Source: Mycolicibacterium thermoresistibile (GTDB lineage Bacteria > Actinomycetota > Actinomycetes > Mycobacteriales > Mycobacteriaceae). Taken from it: 64,000 nucleotides of DNA. The position numbers and the translations under genes are program-made. Below, piece by piece: positions 1 through 8,313 of the stretch. Numbering within the stretch: the first letter of the stretch is position 1; each line of letters begins with the position of its first letter. The stretch lies in contig NZ_LT906483.1 in assembly GCF_900187065.1 (NCBI RefSeq), positions 4,836,001-4,900,000 on the forward strand. The letters are read 5' to 3'. Below the pieces are notes generated by a model. The model was not told where the DNA came from. It ran no database searches and saw nothing but the letters and a program-made list of their open reading frames with translations.

Positions 1-280
1 CGTGGACCCGCCAGTGCCACTGGTACCAGTCCTCGTCACCGAGGGCGCGCGCACCGCGTTGATAGGCGCGTTGGAAATCCGGGTCGTCGATGAACGCGTA
101 GCTGTTGAAACAGATCAGCCCGTCGTTGGAGTAGACCTTGGGCAACAGCTTGCGGGCCAGCCAGTACTCGGCACGGACGGCCCGCAACACCAGCCTTGTC
201 GGCAATGAGAGTTTGCGCCCCACAATGCAAACCCTAGCACCGTCGCCGGCGCGCAGGCGCCCGGTGAATTGATGTGACAT
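1..280 (-). CDS. Class I SAM-dependent methyltransferase, N-terminal part (runs off window)
   Basis: An open minus-strand frame starts at an ATG (278-280) and has no stop before the window edge, so only about 93 residues are visible. It reads as a plausible N-terminus with a basic, helical stretch and a segment ending in WYQWHWRVH, a pattern I associate with sugar or macrocin-type O-methyltransferases of mycobacterial GPL loci. An internal GTG at 221-223 is an alternative start and would remove a less convincing leader. It lies 38 nt after the stop of a glycosyltransferase on the same strand, so it is probably the last visible gene of that operon. The catalytic SAM motifs lie outside the window; the family call rests on N-terminal resemblance and neighbours. 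Confidence 0.5.
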   Translation of the reverse strand, partial: MSHQFTGRLRAGDGARVCIVGRKLSLPTRLVLRAVRAEYWLARKLLPKVYSNDGLICFNSYAFIDDPDFQRAYQRGARALGDEDWYQWHWRVH

Positions 281-318
281 TCGGGCTTTTTCGCGTTCGA
301 GACGGTTGCCGCGGCAAT

Positions 319-1587
319 TCACACCGCCTGGCGGGCAGCGGCGAATCGCTCGAAGGCGTCCGCCGCCCGCGTGATGCTGTCGGCGGGGCGGGTGACCTGT
401 CGCGCGATCTCGCGGGCTCGCGCGGCGTACCGCGGTTGCAGGATCCGGCGCAGATCCGACACCAGTGTGTCCCGCGTGGTGCTCGCGAAACTGCGGACGG
501 TTCCGACCCCGAGGAGTTTCACCCTCGACGCCCAGATCGGCTGGGCGCCGTCTATCCACAACACCAGCGTCGGCACCCCGGCACGCAGGCTGGCCGCCAG
601 GGTGCCGGCCCCGCCGTGGTGCACCACCGCTCGGCACAGTGGGAAGACCGCGGCGTAGTTGACCGTGCCCACGACCTTGACGTGGTCGTACTGCGGGACG
701 TCGCGGTAGTCGCTCCACCCGGAGCACACCAGCGCCCGCTCCCCCAGCTCCGCGCACGCGGCGGCGATCATGCGCACGGTGTCCGACGGCGACTCGACCG
801 GCATGCTGCCGAAACCGAAGCAGATCGGCGGCGTTCCCGCGGCGATCCAGTCGGTGACGGCGTCGTCGGCCATGGTCGGTTGGGCCATCGTCAGGGTTCC
901 GACGAATGGCCGCTGGTCGGCCCACTGTTCCCACTCGGCGGCCAGCCCCGGGAAGCACACCGGTTCGTAGGCCTGGATCTCCAGGCCGCGCCGGGCGGCG
1001 ATGCGGCGCGACACCGGCCGGGTTGCCCTCGGCAACCCGAGTTCCCGCCGCTGCGCGTCCTCCACCTTCCGGTTGAGCCGCCAGCCGATCCAGTCGTATG
1101 CCCACATCGCGAGCCGGGCCAACGGGGGCGGGAGCCGCCACAACAGCCGGCCGTTCACCCGGATGGGGGTGTTGTGCAGGGTGGCGAAGGGCACGTCGTG
1201 GTGTTCGGCGACGTTGGCCGCCACCTCCTGATAGCTCTGACCGGCGAGCACGGCATCGGCGCCGCCGATCAGCGAGTCGAGCGCTGAACTCATCTCCATC
1301 CAGGCCCGGTCGCTGGCCGCCCACATCTCCCGCCACAGCGCCCGCAGCCGACGGACGCGCCAGAACCCGTGGAAGAAGCAGGTCCAGAAATCCCGGTAGA
1401 CGTCGAGCCAGGCCACGGTCTCCAAGCCGTACGGCACCGCCTCCAGACCGGCGGACTCGGCGAAGCCGACCAGATCCGGCGGCACCGCGATCCGGACGTC
1501 GTGCCCACGCCGCTGCAGCTCCCGGCCCACCGCGACGGACGGTTCCAGGTCACCACGGGTTCCATAGGCTGCCAGGACGAGTTTCAT
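319..1587 (-). CDS. GT1-family glycosyltransferase (GPL-type Gtf)
   Basis: 422 aa, the usual length of mycobacterial GPL glycosyltransferases, which transfer deoxytalose or rhamnose from dTDP-sugars to the lipopeptide in the cytoplasm. The N-terminal Rossmann domain opens with AAYGTRGDLEPSVAVG (residues 6-21). The C-terminal nucleotide-sugar domain carries FGFGSMP (257-263) and VVHHGGAGT (321-329). It is clearly paralogous to the two glycosyltransferases at 17813-20383. One difference stands out: the GDQP motif of the paralogues, whose Asp-Gln pair normally contacts the donor sugar, reads GAQP here (Ala348, codon at 544-546). It starts 7 nt after the stop of the TylF-type methyltransferase gene, consistent with one operon. 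Which sugar it transfers cannot be told from the sequence. Confidence 0.93.
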   Translation of the reverse strand: MKLVLAAYGTRGDLEPSVAVGRELQRRGHDVRIAVPPDLVGFAESAGLEAVPYGLETVAWLDVYRDFWTCFFHGFWRVRRLRALWREMWAASDRAWMEMSSALDSLIGGADAVLAGQSYQEVAANVAEHHDVPFATLHNTPIRVNGRLLWRLPPPLARLAMWAYDWIGWRLNRKVEDAQRRELGLPRATRPVSRRIAARRGLEIQAYEPVCFPGLAAEWEQWADQRPFVGTLTMAQPTMADDAVTDWIAAGTPPICFGFGSMPVESPSDTVRMIAAACAELGERALVCSGWSDYRDVPQYDHVKVVGTVNYAAVFPLCRAVVHHGGAGTLAASLRAGVPTLVLWIDGAQPIWASRVKLLGVGTVRSFASTTRDTLVSDLRRILQPRYAARAREIARQVTRPADSITRAADAFERFAAARQAV

Positions 1588-1594
1588 TGTCCCG

Positions 1595-2401
1595 TCAGTC
1601 CTTCCGCCACAGCACCCCGGTGCCGTCGATTTCCACGATGTCCTCGGTGATGCCGTGGGTCGCGCGGAAGTCCGTCACGGCCTGACGGCACCCGTCGATC
1701 GCGTGGTAGTCATCGATGATGCAGAATCCGCCCGGCGACAACCGGGCGTAGAGTCCGTCGAGCGCCTGGATCGTGGACTCGTACAGGTCACCGTCCAACC
1801 GCAGCACCGCGATCTGCTCGATCGGGGCCTTGTGCAGGGTGTCCTTGAACCAGCCCGGAAGGAAGCGCACCTGATCGTCGAGCAGGTTGTACCGCTCGAA
1901 GTTGGCCCGGACCTCCTCCTCCGACACCGCCAGGATCGGCGCCGCCAGGTGCAGCCGATCACCCTGATCGGCGCGGTACTTCTCGGCGTCCGGTGGCGGG
2001 ACACCGGCGAACGAGTCCGCCAGCCACACACACCGTTCCTCATCGCCGTAGGCGGCCAGGACGGCCCGCATCAGGATGGACGCGCCACCCCGCCAGACAC
2101 CGCACTCGACCAGGTCGCCCGGCACGTCGTCGCGGAGCACCGTCTCCACACACTCCTGCAGGCTGGTGAGCCGCTTCATGCCGATCATGGTCAACGCCTC
2201 GACCGGCCAGTCCAGGCCCAGGTCCCGCTTGTGTTTGTCGAACGGGCGTCTGCGCACCAGCATGAGGTTTCCGATCTTGAAAACGGGCCGGTGCAACCAG
2301 TTCCACCCCACCGGCACCAGTTCGTCGCTGCCGTATCTGGTCAGATCCCGGCGAAGCAGATCCAAATAGGCGGATCGGCTGTCACGGTCGGTCACAGTCA
2401 C
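1595..2401 (-). CDS. TylF/MycF-type sugar O-methyltransferase (GPL rhamnosyl methyltransferase-like)
   Basis: 268 aa. The TylF family methylates hydroxyls of deoxysugars using SAM and Mg2+; in mycobacterial GPL clusters such enzymes methylate the rhamnose or deoxytalose. Visible motifs are the SAM-binding VECGVWRGGAS (98-108), DSFAG (129-133), RLDGDLYEST (201-210) with acidic metal ligands, and IIDDYHA (228-234). It starts at an ATG and is followed 7 nt later by the glycosyltransferase, so the two are almost certainly co-transcribed. A 217-nt gap separates it from the sulfotransferase upstream. The position of methylation (2-, 3- or 4-OH) cannot be assigned. Confidence 0.93.
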   Translation of the reverse strand: MTVTDRDSRSAYLDLLRRDLTRYGSDELVPVGWNWLHRPVFKIGNLMLVRRRPFDKHKRDLGLDWPVEALTMIGMKRLTSLQECVETVLRDDVPGDLVECGVWRGGASILMRAVLAAYGDEERCVWLADSFAGVPPPDAEKYRADQGDRLHLAAPILAVSEEEVRANFERYNLLDDQVRFLPGWFKDTLHKAPIEQIAVLRLDGDLYESTIQALDGLYARLSPGGFCIIDDYHAIDGCRQAVTDFRATHGITEDIVEIDGTGVLWRKD

Positions 2402-2618
2402 GAGGATCCCATCTCCTAAGCCGGTGAGTTTTGAGCTGAGCCTAACCGCCTCGGGGGACGGGGCCGTACCCCTCGTGGATATTCGATCTGTGTTGTGGCG
2501 GTTACGTTTTCAGGAATTCGCCGGTACTCGACGTGCAGGTGCGGATCTGGCGAACGGTTGCCCGGGCGGTTCCCGGTCACGATGAGGCGCTATCCCCGGT
2601 GCGCTTCGGGCTGGCAAA

Positions 2619-3680
2619 TCACGCCCAGGTTCCCTTGCGGCCGTGCGCGAGTGCGACGCTCTCGTAGAGCGGTTTCATGAACCTGCGGGAGAACCGGTAG
2701 CGGATGTTGAACTGGCCGCGGAAGTCCTCCAGAGCGGTCCGGAAGCCGTGTTCACTCGCACGGAACTCGTCGAGCACCCGGTCCAGCACCGCGGGATCCC
2801 ACGGTTCGTCGCGGGCCGCGGCCTGCAACGCCTCGTACACCACCGGCAGCCAGTCCGTGCCGAACGTTGCGGTGACCGGACCTGCTTCGCGCTGCCGCCG
2901 CAGACCGGGTTCGAGGAACTCGTCGATCTCCGGCGCACTGCCGGTGTTCAACTCGATCGGCAGGATCGCCGAGACCCGGGCCAGTTCCCGGCGCCAGTCC
3001 TCGAGGAGGTTCGGGTAGTCGACGAACACCCGCGGCAGCCCCCGGGTATCCCGTTCGGCCAGCAGGTTGTACTTCAACCACAACGCCCCGGACAGCTGCG
3101 GCGACGCCTTCATGAACTTCGACAGCGAGGCGTTGACCTCCCGCGGGTCGCGCACCGCGAGCACCGCGGCCACGTCGTATCCGGTGGCACGGGCGGCCGT
3201 GAACCAGGCGTCGCACAGCACCGAGATGTGCAGCACCTTGATCACCACCACCGGGGCGGCGGGCAGGGTGCGCAGATAGTCGGCGATCTTCCGGGTGAAC
3301 GCCGCCTTCTCGGCCGGACTCACCGCACCGGGCTCCTGTAAGCGCAGGGTCGGGTCGAAATAGCTGCTGCCGTGCCGGTACAGGAACTGCTCGTTGATGT
3401 GCAGCGCCTTACGCGGCTCCCAATAGCCCCGCGGATTGCCGGCGTCCGCACCCAGCATTCCGGGCGGTAGGGCGGCGCCCGCGAGACCCAGGGCCCGGGT
3501 GAGCGCCGACGTTCCGGACCGGCCCATGCCCAGGACGAACAACAGCACCGGCCGCCTCGCGGCCACGGTGCCGCCCGGCGCGATCACCGGCCCTGCTCCG
3601 CTGCGGCGGCGACGGTTGACCCACGCAAGCAACACATCCCGGTCATCGACTCTCCATTTGGTTGGTATCACGGGTGCCAC
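2619..3680 (-). CDS. PAPS-dependent sulfotransferase
   Basis: 353 aa. The fold is recognised from the 5'-phosphosulfate-binding loop LFVLGMGRSGTSALTR (about 47-62) and the 3'-phosphate motif LAVRDPREVNASLSK (about 174-188), both typical of sulfotransferases that move sulfate from PAPS to a carbohydrate or lipid hydroxyl. The protein ends in GTWA. The assigned start is a GTG (3678-3680) with no convincing ribosome-binding site. It lies only 9 nt from the left end of the IS3 element, so the native upstream region has been displaced. With the IS removed on paper, the frame stays open upstream for some 50 codons, so the original N-terminus is uncertain. Its position among GPL sugar-tailoring genes suggests it sulfates a GPL sugar; this is inference. 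Confidence 0.88.
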   Translation of the reverse strand: MAPVIPTKWRVDDRDVLLAWVNRRRRSGAGPVIAPGGTVAARRPVLLFVLGMGRSGTSALTRALGLAGAALPPGMLGADAGNPRGYWEPRKALHINEQFLYRHGSSYFDPTLRLQEPGAVSPAEKAAFTRKIADYLRTLPAAPVVVIKVLHISVLCDAWFTAARATGYDVAAVLAVRDPREVNASLSKFMKASPQLSGALWLKYNLLAERDTRGLPRVFVDYPNLLEDWRRELARVSAILPIELNTGSAPEIDEFLEPGLRRQREAGPVTATFGTDWLPVVYEALQAAARDEPWDPAVLDRVLDEFRASEHGFRTALEDFRGQFNIRYRFSRRFMKPLYESVALAHGRKGTWA

Positions 3681-3686
3681 AGCTCG

Positions 3687-3689
3687 CCA
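3687..3689. repeat. Target-site duplication, left copy (CCA)
   Basis: The three bases CCA abut the left inverted repeat and recur directly after the right repeat at 5000-5002. The next base outward differs, so the duplication is 3 bp. Confidence 0.8.
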
Positions 3690-3712
3690 TGAAGTACCCC
3701 AGGTTTTGTTCC
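3690..3712 (+). repeat. IS3-family terminal inverted repeat, left
   Basis: 23-bp end starting TGAAGTACCCCAGG; perfectly complementary to 4977-4999. Its inner base overlaps the last base position of the orfB stop codon. Confidence 0.93.
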
Positions 3713-4638
3713 TAGTTGGTTGCGAGGGCCGGGGTTGGCTGGCTCGCGGGGTGTGAGGTGCCGGTGAGGGCGGCCTCGTACTCGGCTGGTGGGACGTAGC
3801 CGAGGGCTTCGTGCAGGCGTTCCTGGTTGTACCAGGCCACCCATCCGGCGGTGGCCAACTCGACGTCGTCGACGCTGCGCCAGGGTTTGCCGCGGTTGAT
3901 TAACTCGGTCTTGTAGGCGGCGTTGACCGCTTCGGCGAGGGCGTTGTCATAGCTATCGCCGCGGGACCCCACCGAAGGGGCGATCCCGAGCTCGGCCAAC
4001 CGGTCGGTGTATGTCAACGATAAGTATTGCGACCCTCGGTCGGAGTGATGGATCAACTCAGACAGGTCTGAGTCCGAGTGCCACACAGCATGATTGAATG
4101 CTTCCAGCGGTAGGTCCTCGGTGCGCATGCTGGCCGCGACTGCCCATCCCTTGATGGCTTTGGTGCAGGCGTCGGTGACGAACGCGGTGTAGCAGAACCC
4201 CTGCCAGGTCCGTACGAACGTGATGTCAGCAACCCACAGCCGGTCTGGGGCCTCAGCGCTGAACTGCCGGTTGACCAGATCAGCAGGCCGGCAGTGCGCA
4301 GGGTCGCTGATCGTGGTGAACACCGGCTTACCGCGCTGCACGCCGCGCAGGCCGGCTTTACGCATCAACCGGCGGGTCTGCTCGCGGCCGACCCGCCAGC
4401 CGCGGCGTTTCATGGCGTGATGCATCTTCTTGACGCCATAGACCGAGAAGTTCTGCTCGTGGACGGTGCGCAGCTCGGCGATGAGGAGTTCATCGCGCAT
4501 CGCCCGCTCTGATGGCGGGCGGGCCTTGGCGGCCCGATAGCCCCGGGAGGTGAGGAAACCGGCGATTGCTGCCCGCAGAACACGGCAAATGAGCTCGACC
4601 CCGAACTGATCGCGATGCGCATCGATGAAGGCGATCAT
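3712..4638 (-). CDS. IS3-family transposase OrfB (DDE integrase domain)
   Basis: 308 aa. After an N-terminal HTH_21-like part it shows the rve integrase core: VADITFVRTWQG with the first Asp, HHSDRGSQY with the second Asp, and a downstream Glu in NALAEAVNAAYKTE. These form the DDE triad that performs strand transfer. Its ATG (4636-4638) overlaps the orfA stop (4635-4637) as ATGA. In IS3 elements the active enzyme is usually an OrfAB fusion made by -1 frameshifting; I did not identify a definite slippery site. Confidence 0.93.
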   Translation of the reverse strand: MIAFIDAHRDQFGVELICRVLRAAIAGFLTSRGYRAAKARPPSERAMRDELLIAELRTVHEQNFSVYGVKKMHHAMKRRGWRVGREQTRRLMRKAGLRGVQRGKPVFTTISDPAHCRPADLVNRQFSAEAPDRLWVADITFVRTWQGFCYTAFVTDACTKAIKGWAVAASMRTEDLPLEAFNHAVWHSDSDLSELIHHSDRGSQYLSLTYTDRLAELGIAPSVGSRGDSYDNALAEAVNAAYKTELINRGKPWRSVDDVELATAGWVAWYNQERLHEALGYVPPAEYEAALTGTSHPASQPTPALATN

Positions 4639-4952
4639 TTCGTCGCGGGGCGGTCGAGCTCCGCTGCGAAAAACGCGGACGCAGACTTCAAAATCTCGTT
4701 AGCTCTGCGCAATTCGGCGTTCTCGCGCTTGAGCTTGCGGATCTCGGCGTGCTCAGTGCTGGTCACGCCGGGGCGCTGCCCGGCGTCAATCTCGGCCTTG
4801 CGCCGCCACCGGCGCACCGATTCCTGCGATACACCAAGTTTGCTGGCTACAGACTTGATGGCCTCGAACTCAGAAACCCCTGAGTCTTCCATCGTGGTGT
4901 CCAACAACCGAAGCGCACGGTCACGAAACTCCGGCGAATACTTACGTGGCAT
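4635..4952 (-). CDS. IS3-family transposase OrfA (helix-turn-helix)
   Basis: 105 aa from an ATG at 4950-4952, beginning MPRKYSPEFRDRAL as in many IS3 OrfA proteins. It has an N-terminal HTH (SKLGVSQESVRRWRR) followed by a leucine-rich coiled coil (IRKLKRENAELRRANEIL) that mediates multimerisation. An upstream in-frame ATG at 5021 lies beyond the IS end and is therefore not the native start. It overlaps orfB by 4 nt. Confidence 0.92.
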   Translation of the reverse strand: MPRKYSPEFRDRALRLLDTTMEDSGVSEFEAIKSVASKLGVSQESVRRWRRKAEIDAGQRPGVTSTEHAEIRKLKRENAELRRANEILKSASAFFAAELDRPATK

Positions 4953-4976
4953 GTTCCTGATCCTCCTATACGGATC

Positions 4977-4999
4977 GGAACAAAACCTGGGGTACTTCA
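4977..4999 (-). repeat. IS3-family terminal inverted repeat, right
   Basis: 23-bp perfect inverted copy of 3690-3712, followed by the CCA target duplication at 5000-5002. Confidence 0.93.
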
Positions 5000-5002
5000 C
5001 CA

Positions 5003-5448
5003 TGGCGATGTTCTCGACCATTCCGCCTTCCGATCAGTTCCGTGTTCGACGACCGTCCATTGCCGTTCATTATCACCGGTTTTGAGCACTTGACCAGCCG
5101 CGTTGCCGGACCCGACGCCGAATTACACGGCGAAACGTCAAGGTAGCGAATAAATTTGCTGCGACGTAAGCGAATGCTGCTCGGGATCCGAGGGAATCGC
5201 GAGCCGTCTGGCAATTTCCCGGCCGGTTTCTCTCCCACCCCGCTGCGACCCGGATGCGGCCGCCCGGTTCATCCGGACCGCGGCTTGTTCGTGGCTCGAG
5301 CCTGATCCACGTCCCGATCGGCGCGGACCGGATCCGGGCCGGCCGCCGTGGCGGGACCCTGGCGTTAAAGTGACCCAATGATGTGGAGTCGGTGTTCCGT
5401 CACCCGGACAGGTCCGGCACATCGCCGGGTTAGGGGATAAGGGCAGAT
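5003..5448. other. Intergenic region, former divergent promoter of sulfotransferase and rmlA
   Basis: 446 nt with no credible gene and lower GC than the flanking genes, as expected for regulatory DNA. Before the IS inserted it would have been the shared upstream region of rmlA (plus) and the sulfotransferase (minus). A purine-rich stretch just before 5449 (AAGGGCAG) serves as the rmlA ribosome-binding site. No operator symmetry was recognised. Confidence 0.5.
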
Positions 5449-6330
5449 ATGCGCGGCATCATTCTCGCCGGCGGTTCCGGTACCCGCCTTCACCCGATCA
5501 CGATGGGTGTCAGCAAGCAGCTGCTTCCGGTGTATGACAAGCCGCTCATCTACTACCCGCTGTCGACGCTGATCATGGCGGGTATCCGGGACATCCTGGT
5601 GATCACCACCCCGACGGACGCGCCGGCGTTCCAGCGGCTGCTCGGCGACGGCTCGGCGTTCGGTGTGAACCTGCGGTATGCCGAACAGCAGGAGCCCGAG
5701 GGGCTGGCCCAGGCCTTCGTGATCGGCGCCGATCACATCGGCGACGACACCGTCGCCCTGGCGCTCGGGGACAACATCTTCTACGGTCCCGGGCTGGGGA
5801 CCAGCCTGCGCCGGTTCCAGAACGTCACCGGGGGAGCGATTTTCGCCTACTGGGTGGCCAATCCGTCCGCCTACGGCGTGGTCGAGTTCGGTCCCGACGG
5901 GAAGGCGGTGTCGCTCGAGGAGAAGCCGAAGGTCCCGAAGTCCAATTACGCCGTTCCGGGCCTGTACTTCTACGACAACGACGTCATCGAGATCGCCAGG
6001 TCACTGCGCAAGTCGGCGCGCGGCGAGTACGAGATCACCGAGGTCAACCAGATCTATCTGGAACGCGGGCAGTTGTCCGTCGAGGTGCTGGCGCGGGGAA
6101 CAGCGTGGCTGGACACCGGAACGTTCGATTCCCTGCTCGATGCCAGCGATTTCGTCCGGACCATCGAACGCCGCCAGGGGTTGAAGATCGGCGCTCCCGA
6201 GGAGATCGCCTGGCGCGCCGGATTCATCGACGACGAACAGCTCGCCGCCCGCGCCAGGCAGCTGCTGAAGTCCGGATACGGGACATATCTGCTTGAACTT
6301 CTGGGCAGGGAACGGCGGGAGCCTTTCTGA
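5449..6330 (+). CDS. rmlA: Glucose-1-phosphate thymidylyltransferase RmlA
   Basis: 293 aa, full length for RmlA. It converts glucose-1-phosphate and dTTP to dTDP-glucose, the first step to dTDP-rhamnose and dTDP-6-deoxytalose. The nucleotide-binding motif LAGGSGTRLHP (6-16), the substrate motif KQLLPVYDKP (23-32) and LGDNIFYG with the metal-binding Asp are all present. The ATG at 5449 has an AAGGGCAG box just upstream. Mycobacteria usually carry another rmlA for cell-wall rhamnose; a copy inside a GPL locus, as here, is known from M. smegmatis-type clusters. It is transcribed away from the glycosylation genes. Confidence 0.95.
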   Translation: MRGIILAGGSGTRLHPITMGVSKQLLPVYDKPLIYYPLSTLIMAGIRDILVITTPTDAPAFQRLLGDGSAFGVNLRYAEQQEPEGLAQAFVIGADHIGDDTVALALGDNIFYGPGLGTSLRRFQNVTGGAIFAYWVANPSAYGVVEFGPDGKAVSLEEKPKVPKSNYAVPGLYFYDNDVIEIARSLRKSARGEYEITEVNQIYLERGQLSVEVLARGTAWLDTGTFDSLLDASDFVRTIERRQGLKIGAPEEIAWRAGFIDDEQLAARARQLLKSGYGTYLLELLGRERREPF

Positions 6331-6675
6331 TCTGGTGCCGCCTCAGGCCCGGTGCGGAAAGAATTTTTCTGCACGCTGATGCGATTTCGGCGAATTCTCC
6401 CACCGCGCCGAAAGGCGGTTTTCCGGCGGCAACAGGTCGAATGACTGCACCCAGCACATTCCGTCATCGAATAGTCGCTGCCCGGAACGCTTTTGGCGAG
6501 TAACACGGGGATGCCGACGCCGGATATGGCTAGTAGGTTTGGGACGCAGATGCTTGGACCTGAGCTCGCATTCCGATTTCGGGGCTCAGGCGGGTTGACG
6601 GCCGACGTCGACACGGCCCGGCCCGGATTTCCGTCAGATGATCGGTGATGTGCAGGAAGTTTCGAGGAGGGGCAG
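6331..6675. other. Intergenic region, no gene seen
   Basis: 345 nt between rmlA and the hemophore-like gene. It has moderate GC, short open frames only and no recognisable motif, except a GAGGAGGGGCAG ribosome-binding site directly before 6676. Confidence 0.5.
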
Positions 6676-7014
6676 ATGTTCACAGCTTCATTGACCAGAT
6701 TCGCCGCGGCGGCGGGCGGTATGGCCCTGGCTCTCACCGCGGGCGCCGGGCCGGCGGCGGCCCAGCCCGATTACGGCCCGATGGTCGACAGCCCGTGCAC
6801 ATTCGAACAGGCGATGGCCGCGGTGAACACCGAGAACCCCATGGCTGCGCGGTATCTGAACCAGTCACCGCCCAACATCCAGTTCCTGCAGGTGTTCCTG
6901 AGCTCGCCGCGCGAGGAGCGGGTGAGTTTGCTCAACCAGATCAAGGACAATCAAGGCGCTGATCAGGCGCTGCCGGTATTCCGGCAGATGTTGACCAGCT
7001 GCGTCAACTACTGA
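6676..7014 (+). CDS. Hemophore-related secreted protein
   Basis: 112 aa. A Sec-type signal peptide (residues 1-30, ending PAAAQP) precedes an 80-residue helical mature part with two cysteines (in SPCTFEQAMAAVN and LTSCVNY at the C-terminus). The Cys-containing start, the helical body and the terminal Cys match the mycobacterial hemophore/hemophore-related family (Rv0203-like), small secreted proteins implicated in haem capture. A strong ribosome-binding site (GAGGAGGGGCAG) precedes the ATG. The haem ligand cannot be identified by eye, so haem binding is a family-based expectation. Confidence 0.8.
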   Translation: MFTASLTRFAAAAGGMALALTAGAGPAAAQPDYGPMVDSPCTFEQAMAAVNTENPMAARYLNQSPPNIQFLQVFLSSPREERVSLLNQIKDNQGADQALPVFRQMLTSCVNY

Positions 7015-7047
7015 TCCCGTCCGCGGTCGGATCCCCTGCGCAGCCGT

Positions 7048-7665
7048 TCACCCCGGTCCGGTCTCGTCGGCCGGCGGTGGGGCGGGTGGCTGGTAGGGGG
7101 TGTACCACCACCAGTCGGCGCGTTCGCCGGTGGGCCCGGTGCATGGCGCGACCTGGGGCGGGGGTCGGTCGGGTGGCCGGGCCAGCGATCCCGGGTGCAA
7201 CCGGTCGCCGTCTCGGTCGGACACGGTGAGGTTGTCGGGAGTGTCGGAGATGGTGATCAGCCCCCGGTGATGCAGCCGGTGGTGATACCGGCAGACCAGT
7301 ACCAGGTTGTCGAGGTCGGTGGGGCCGCGGTGTTCCCAGTGCCGGATGTGATGGGCATGCAGACCACGGGTGGCCCCGCAACCGGGCACCGCGCAGGTCC
7401 GGTGGCGGTATTCCAGGGCACGGCGCAGCCGACGGCTGATCTGCCGGGTGTGGCGCGCGGTTCGAGCTTGGTGGCGGTACGCAGCCGGCTGGCCATCGCA
7501 TTACGGGCCAGCCGGGGGTAATGCTCATCGCCGCCCGGCCGACCGTGTCGGGCGATCACCCCGACCTGATCCAGCGACAACCGGCCGTCAAGCACGTCGC
7601 CGGTGCAGCGGGGCAGCTCATCCCATCACTGCGCGACGGCAACCGTGGTCTTGGCGTTCGCCGGT
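7048..7665 (-). pseudogene. DUF222/HNH endonuclease (13E12 repeat family), degenerate remnant
   Basis: Two separated parts of a 13E12-type DUF222/HNH protein survive in different frames. The N-terminal part (about 7625-7450) reads LPRCTGDVLDGRLSLDQVGV and then LRTATKLEPR. The C-terminal part (about 7440-7048) reads TRQISRRLRRALEYRHRTC, the HNH core HAHHIRHWEH, and VCRYHHRLHHRG. Compared with full-length family members, well over 100 residues between the two parts are missing. An in-frame TGA (7626-7628) interrupts the N-terminal frame, and the normal start region is absent. The remnant abuts the stop codon of the truncated lysR. These genes are abundant and repeatedly decayed in mycobacteria. 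Confidence 0.85.
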
Positions 7666-7668
7666 GAT

Positions 7669-8313
7669 TCACCGGTTTTCCACGCCGGCGTCGTCGAACA
7701 GGCATTCCAGCACCGCGTGCACCGCCGGTGAGCGGTCGTCCCGTCGCCATGCCGCCCGGAGGTCGACATCGACGTCGGCCTCGGCTGCGCCCTCGAGCGG
7801 AACGAACACGACGTGCGGATCGGTGGCGTTGCGCGCCACCGACGCGAAGGTCAGATGGCAGCCGACCTGGGCGCTGACCAACGCCAGCGCGGTCTGGGTA
7901 TCCGGTGCGATCTGAACGACTTCGGGCACAAAACCGTTGGCGTGCGCGAGCCGGCGTAACCGGTCCGGCAGCACCGATCCCTCATACGGCGGCAACGACA
8001 CGAAGCTCTCCCCGGCCAACTCGCCGGCGGACACCCGTCCTCTGCCCGCGAGCGCATGGTCCTCGGGCAACGCGACCACCAGCTCGTCGCGCATCACGAT
8101 CCGCGACGAGACGTCGGCCGGAATCAGATCCCAGCGCCCCAGGGCGATATCGGTCTCGCTGCGAACGAGTTTCTGCATCGCCGGTTGCGCGAAGTTCTGG
8201 CTGGACAACTCCAGCCGGATCCCCGGTCGCTGGGACCGCACCACCCGGGCCAGCCGGGCGACGTGCGGGTGTGTCGACATACCGGGGAATGTGATCCGCA
8301 CGATCCCGGTCAT
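7669..8313 (-). pseudogene. LysR-type regulator, C-terminal substrate-binding domain only
   Basis: Up to 214 codons encode a normal LysR effector-binding domain (from GIVRITFPG through FVSLPPYEGS to the C-terminus), but the 80-90 residue winged-helix DNA-binding domain is missing. The open frame stops making LysR sense near 8300, exactly where a fadD fragment begins on the opposite strand. An ATG exists at 8311-8313, but a product without DNA-binding domain could not act as a LysR repressor or activator. See the adjacent fadD remnant for the shared deletion. Confidence 0.85.

Larger units (their letters stand above)
3690..4999. mobile_element. Intact IS3-family insertion sequence, 1310 bp
   Basis: The element is bounded by perfect 23-bp inverted repeats (3690-3712 and 4977-4999) and flanked by a 3-bp direct repeat CCA (3687-3689 and 5000-5002), as expected for IS3-family target duplication. 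It carries overlapping orfA and orfB on the minus strand. Both reading frames are undamaged and the repeats are identical, so insertion looks recent. It sits in the divergent promoter region between the sulfotransferase and rmlA, immediately upstream of the sulfotransferase start. Confidence 0.95.

Noticed and set aside
7937..8307. Upstream extension of the fadD frame
   Set aside because: It is antisense to the lysR fragment and not FadD-like; FadD similarity begins at the P-loop near 8308.
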